Part shown: positions 62,668 to 64,000 of the stretch, one piece after another
How positions within the stretch are numbered: position 1 is the stretch's first letter
How the letters are laid out: each line of letters starts with the position of its first letter
Assembly (NCBI GenBank): GCA_018266795.1
Contig: JAFDZV010000003.1
Location: 1-64,000 of the forward strand
Source of the DNA: Bacteroidota bacterium
Lineage (GTDB): Bacteria > Bacteroidota > Ignavibacteria > OLB7
Length of the DNA stretch: 64,000 nt
Reading direction: 5' to 3'
Notes under the pieces: model-generated
The model's database searches: none
Told to the model about the DNA's origin: nothing
The model's input: only the letters and a program-made list of their open reading frames with translations
Position numbers and translations under genes: made by a program

Positions 62668-64000
<1,333 letters not shown>

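Overview
This 64 kb window (GC-rich, by eye roughly 60%) reads as a chromosome segment of a Gram-negative bacterium of the Bacteroidota/Chlorobiota (FCB) group. The evidence is: at least seven proteins ending in a type IX secretion (T9SS) sorting domain; a DUF4835/PorD-type T9SS protein and a PorV/PorQ-like barrel; an LptD-like outer-membrane protein with the Bacteroidota-type 'TTC..PHPHFYF' signature; DUF4292, DUF3891 and SBBP-repeat proteins; many Cys lipoproteins; and Shine-Dalgarno sequences that are weak or absent before many starts. A Kapabacteria- or Ignavibacteria-like lineage is plausible, but this is inference.

Layout. 0-10 kb: end of a T9SS surface protein, an OmpA-family protein, an ECF sigma/anti-sigma pair, and an 1877-aa SBBP plus Ig-like T9SS protein whose tail closely resembles the partial protein at base 1. 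10-19 kb: PD40 lipoproteins, an orphan acyl-CoA carboxylase beta subunit, a DUF-like lipoprotein, HPr, and polyprenyl diphosphate synthase next to type 2 IPP isomerase (isoprenoid pair). 18.5-29.4 kb: PDZ protein, FG-GAP T9SS protein with a coupled lipoprotein, zinc metalloprotease with T9SS tail, TPR protein, thiamine pyrophosphokinase/DUF3891, FKBP isomerase. 29.4-30.76 kb: a gene-free stretch with a tandem array of about 205-bp units. 30.8-45.6 kb: envelope block (LptD-like, DUF4292 lipoprotein, TPR lipoprotein, RF1, L,D-transpeptidase, YihY, LolA, HHH/barrel protein, PorV-like, PorD). 45.7-51.6 kb: two tandem T9SS subtilases. 51.7-56.9 kb: TPP riboswitch followed by thiO-thiS-thiG-tenI-thiD-GNAT-thiE, tightly overlapped. 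57-60.7 kb: a small T9SS protein and a 1011-aa Asn/Gly-rich repeat protein. 60.7-62.9 kb: 2.2 kb with no convincing protein gene but with a strong promoter-terminator unit that looks like a structured ncRNA. 62.9 kb to the end: start of a VWA protein with an alpha-helical N-terminus resembling Ro60/TROVE proteins.

How the genes fit together. The dominant theme is the cell envelope: LolA, the DUF4292 (LolB-like) lipoprotein and LptD-like protein build the outer membrane; PorD and PorV-like proteins serve T9SS; the adhesin-like, protease and repeat proteins are likely T9SS cargo. The thi operon supplies thiamine phosphate under riboswitch control, and the distant TPK makes TPP. Convergent genes are repeatedly separated by long perfect hairpins that can terminate transcription both ways.

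Best candidates for something undescribed: (1) the about 218-nt RNA predicted at 62138-62355, with near-consensus promoter, upstream A-tracts, nested helices and a U-tract terminator, upstream of the Ro60-like VWA gene and a palindromic ATTCCGG operator-like cluster; (2) the 205-bp repeat array at 29.6-30.6 kb, whose copies carry a compensatory C-G/T-A change in a predicted stem.
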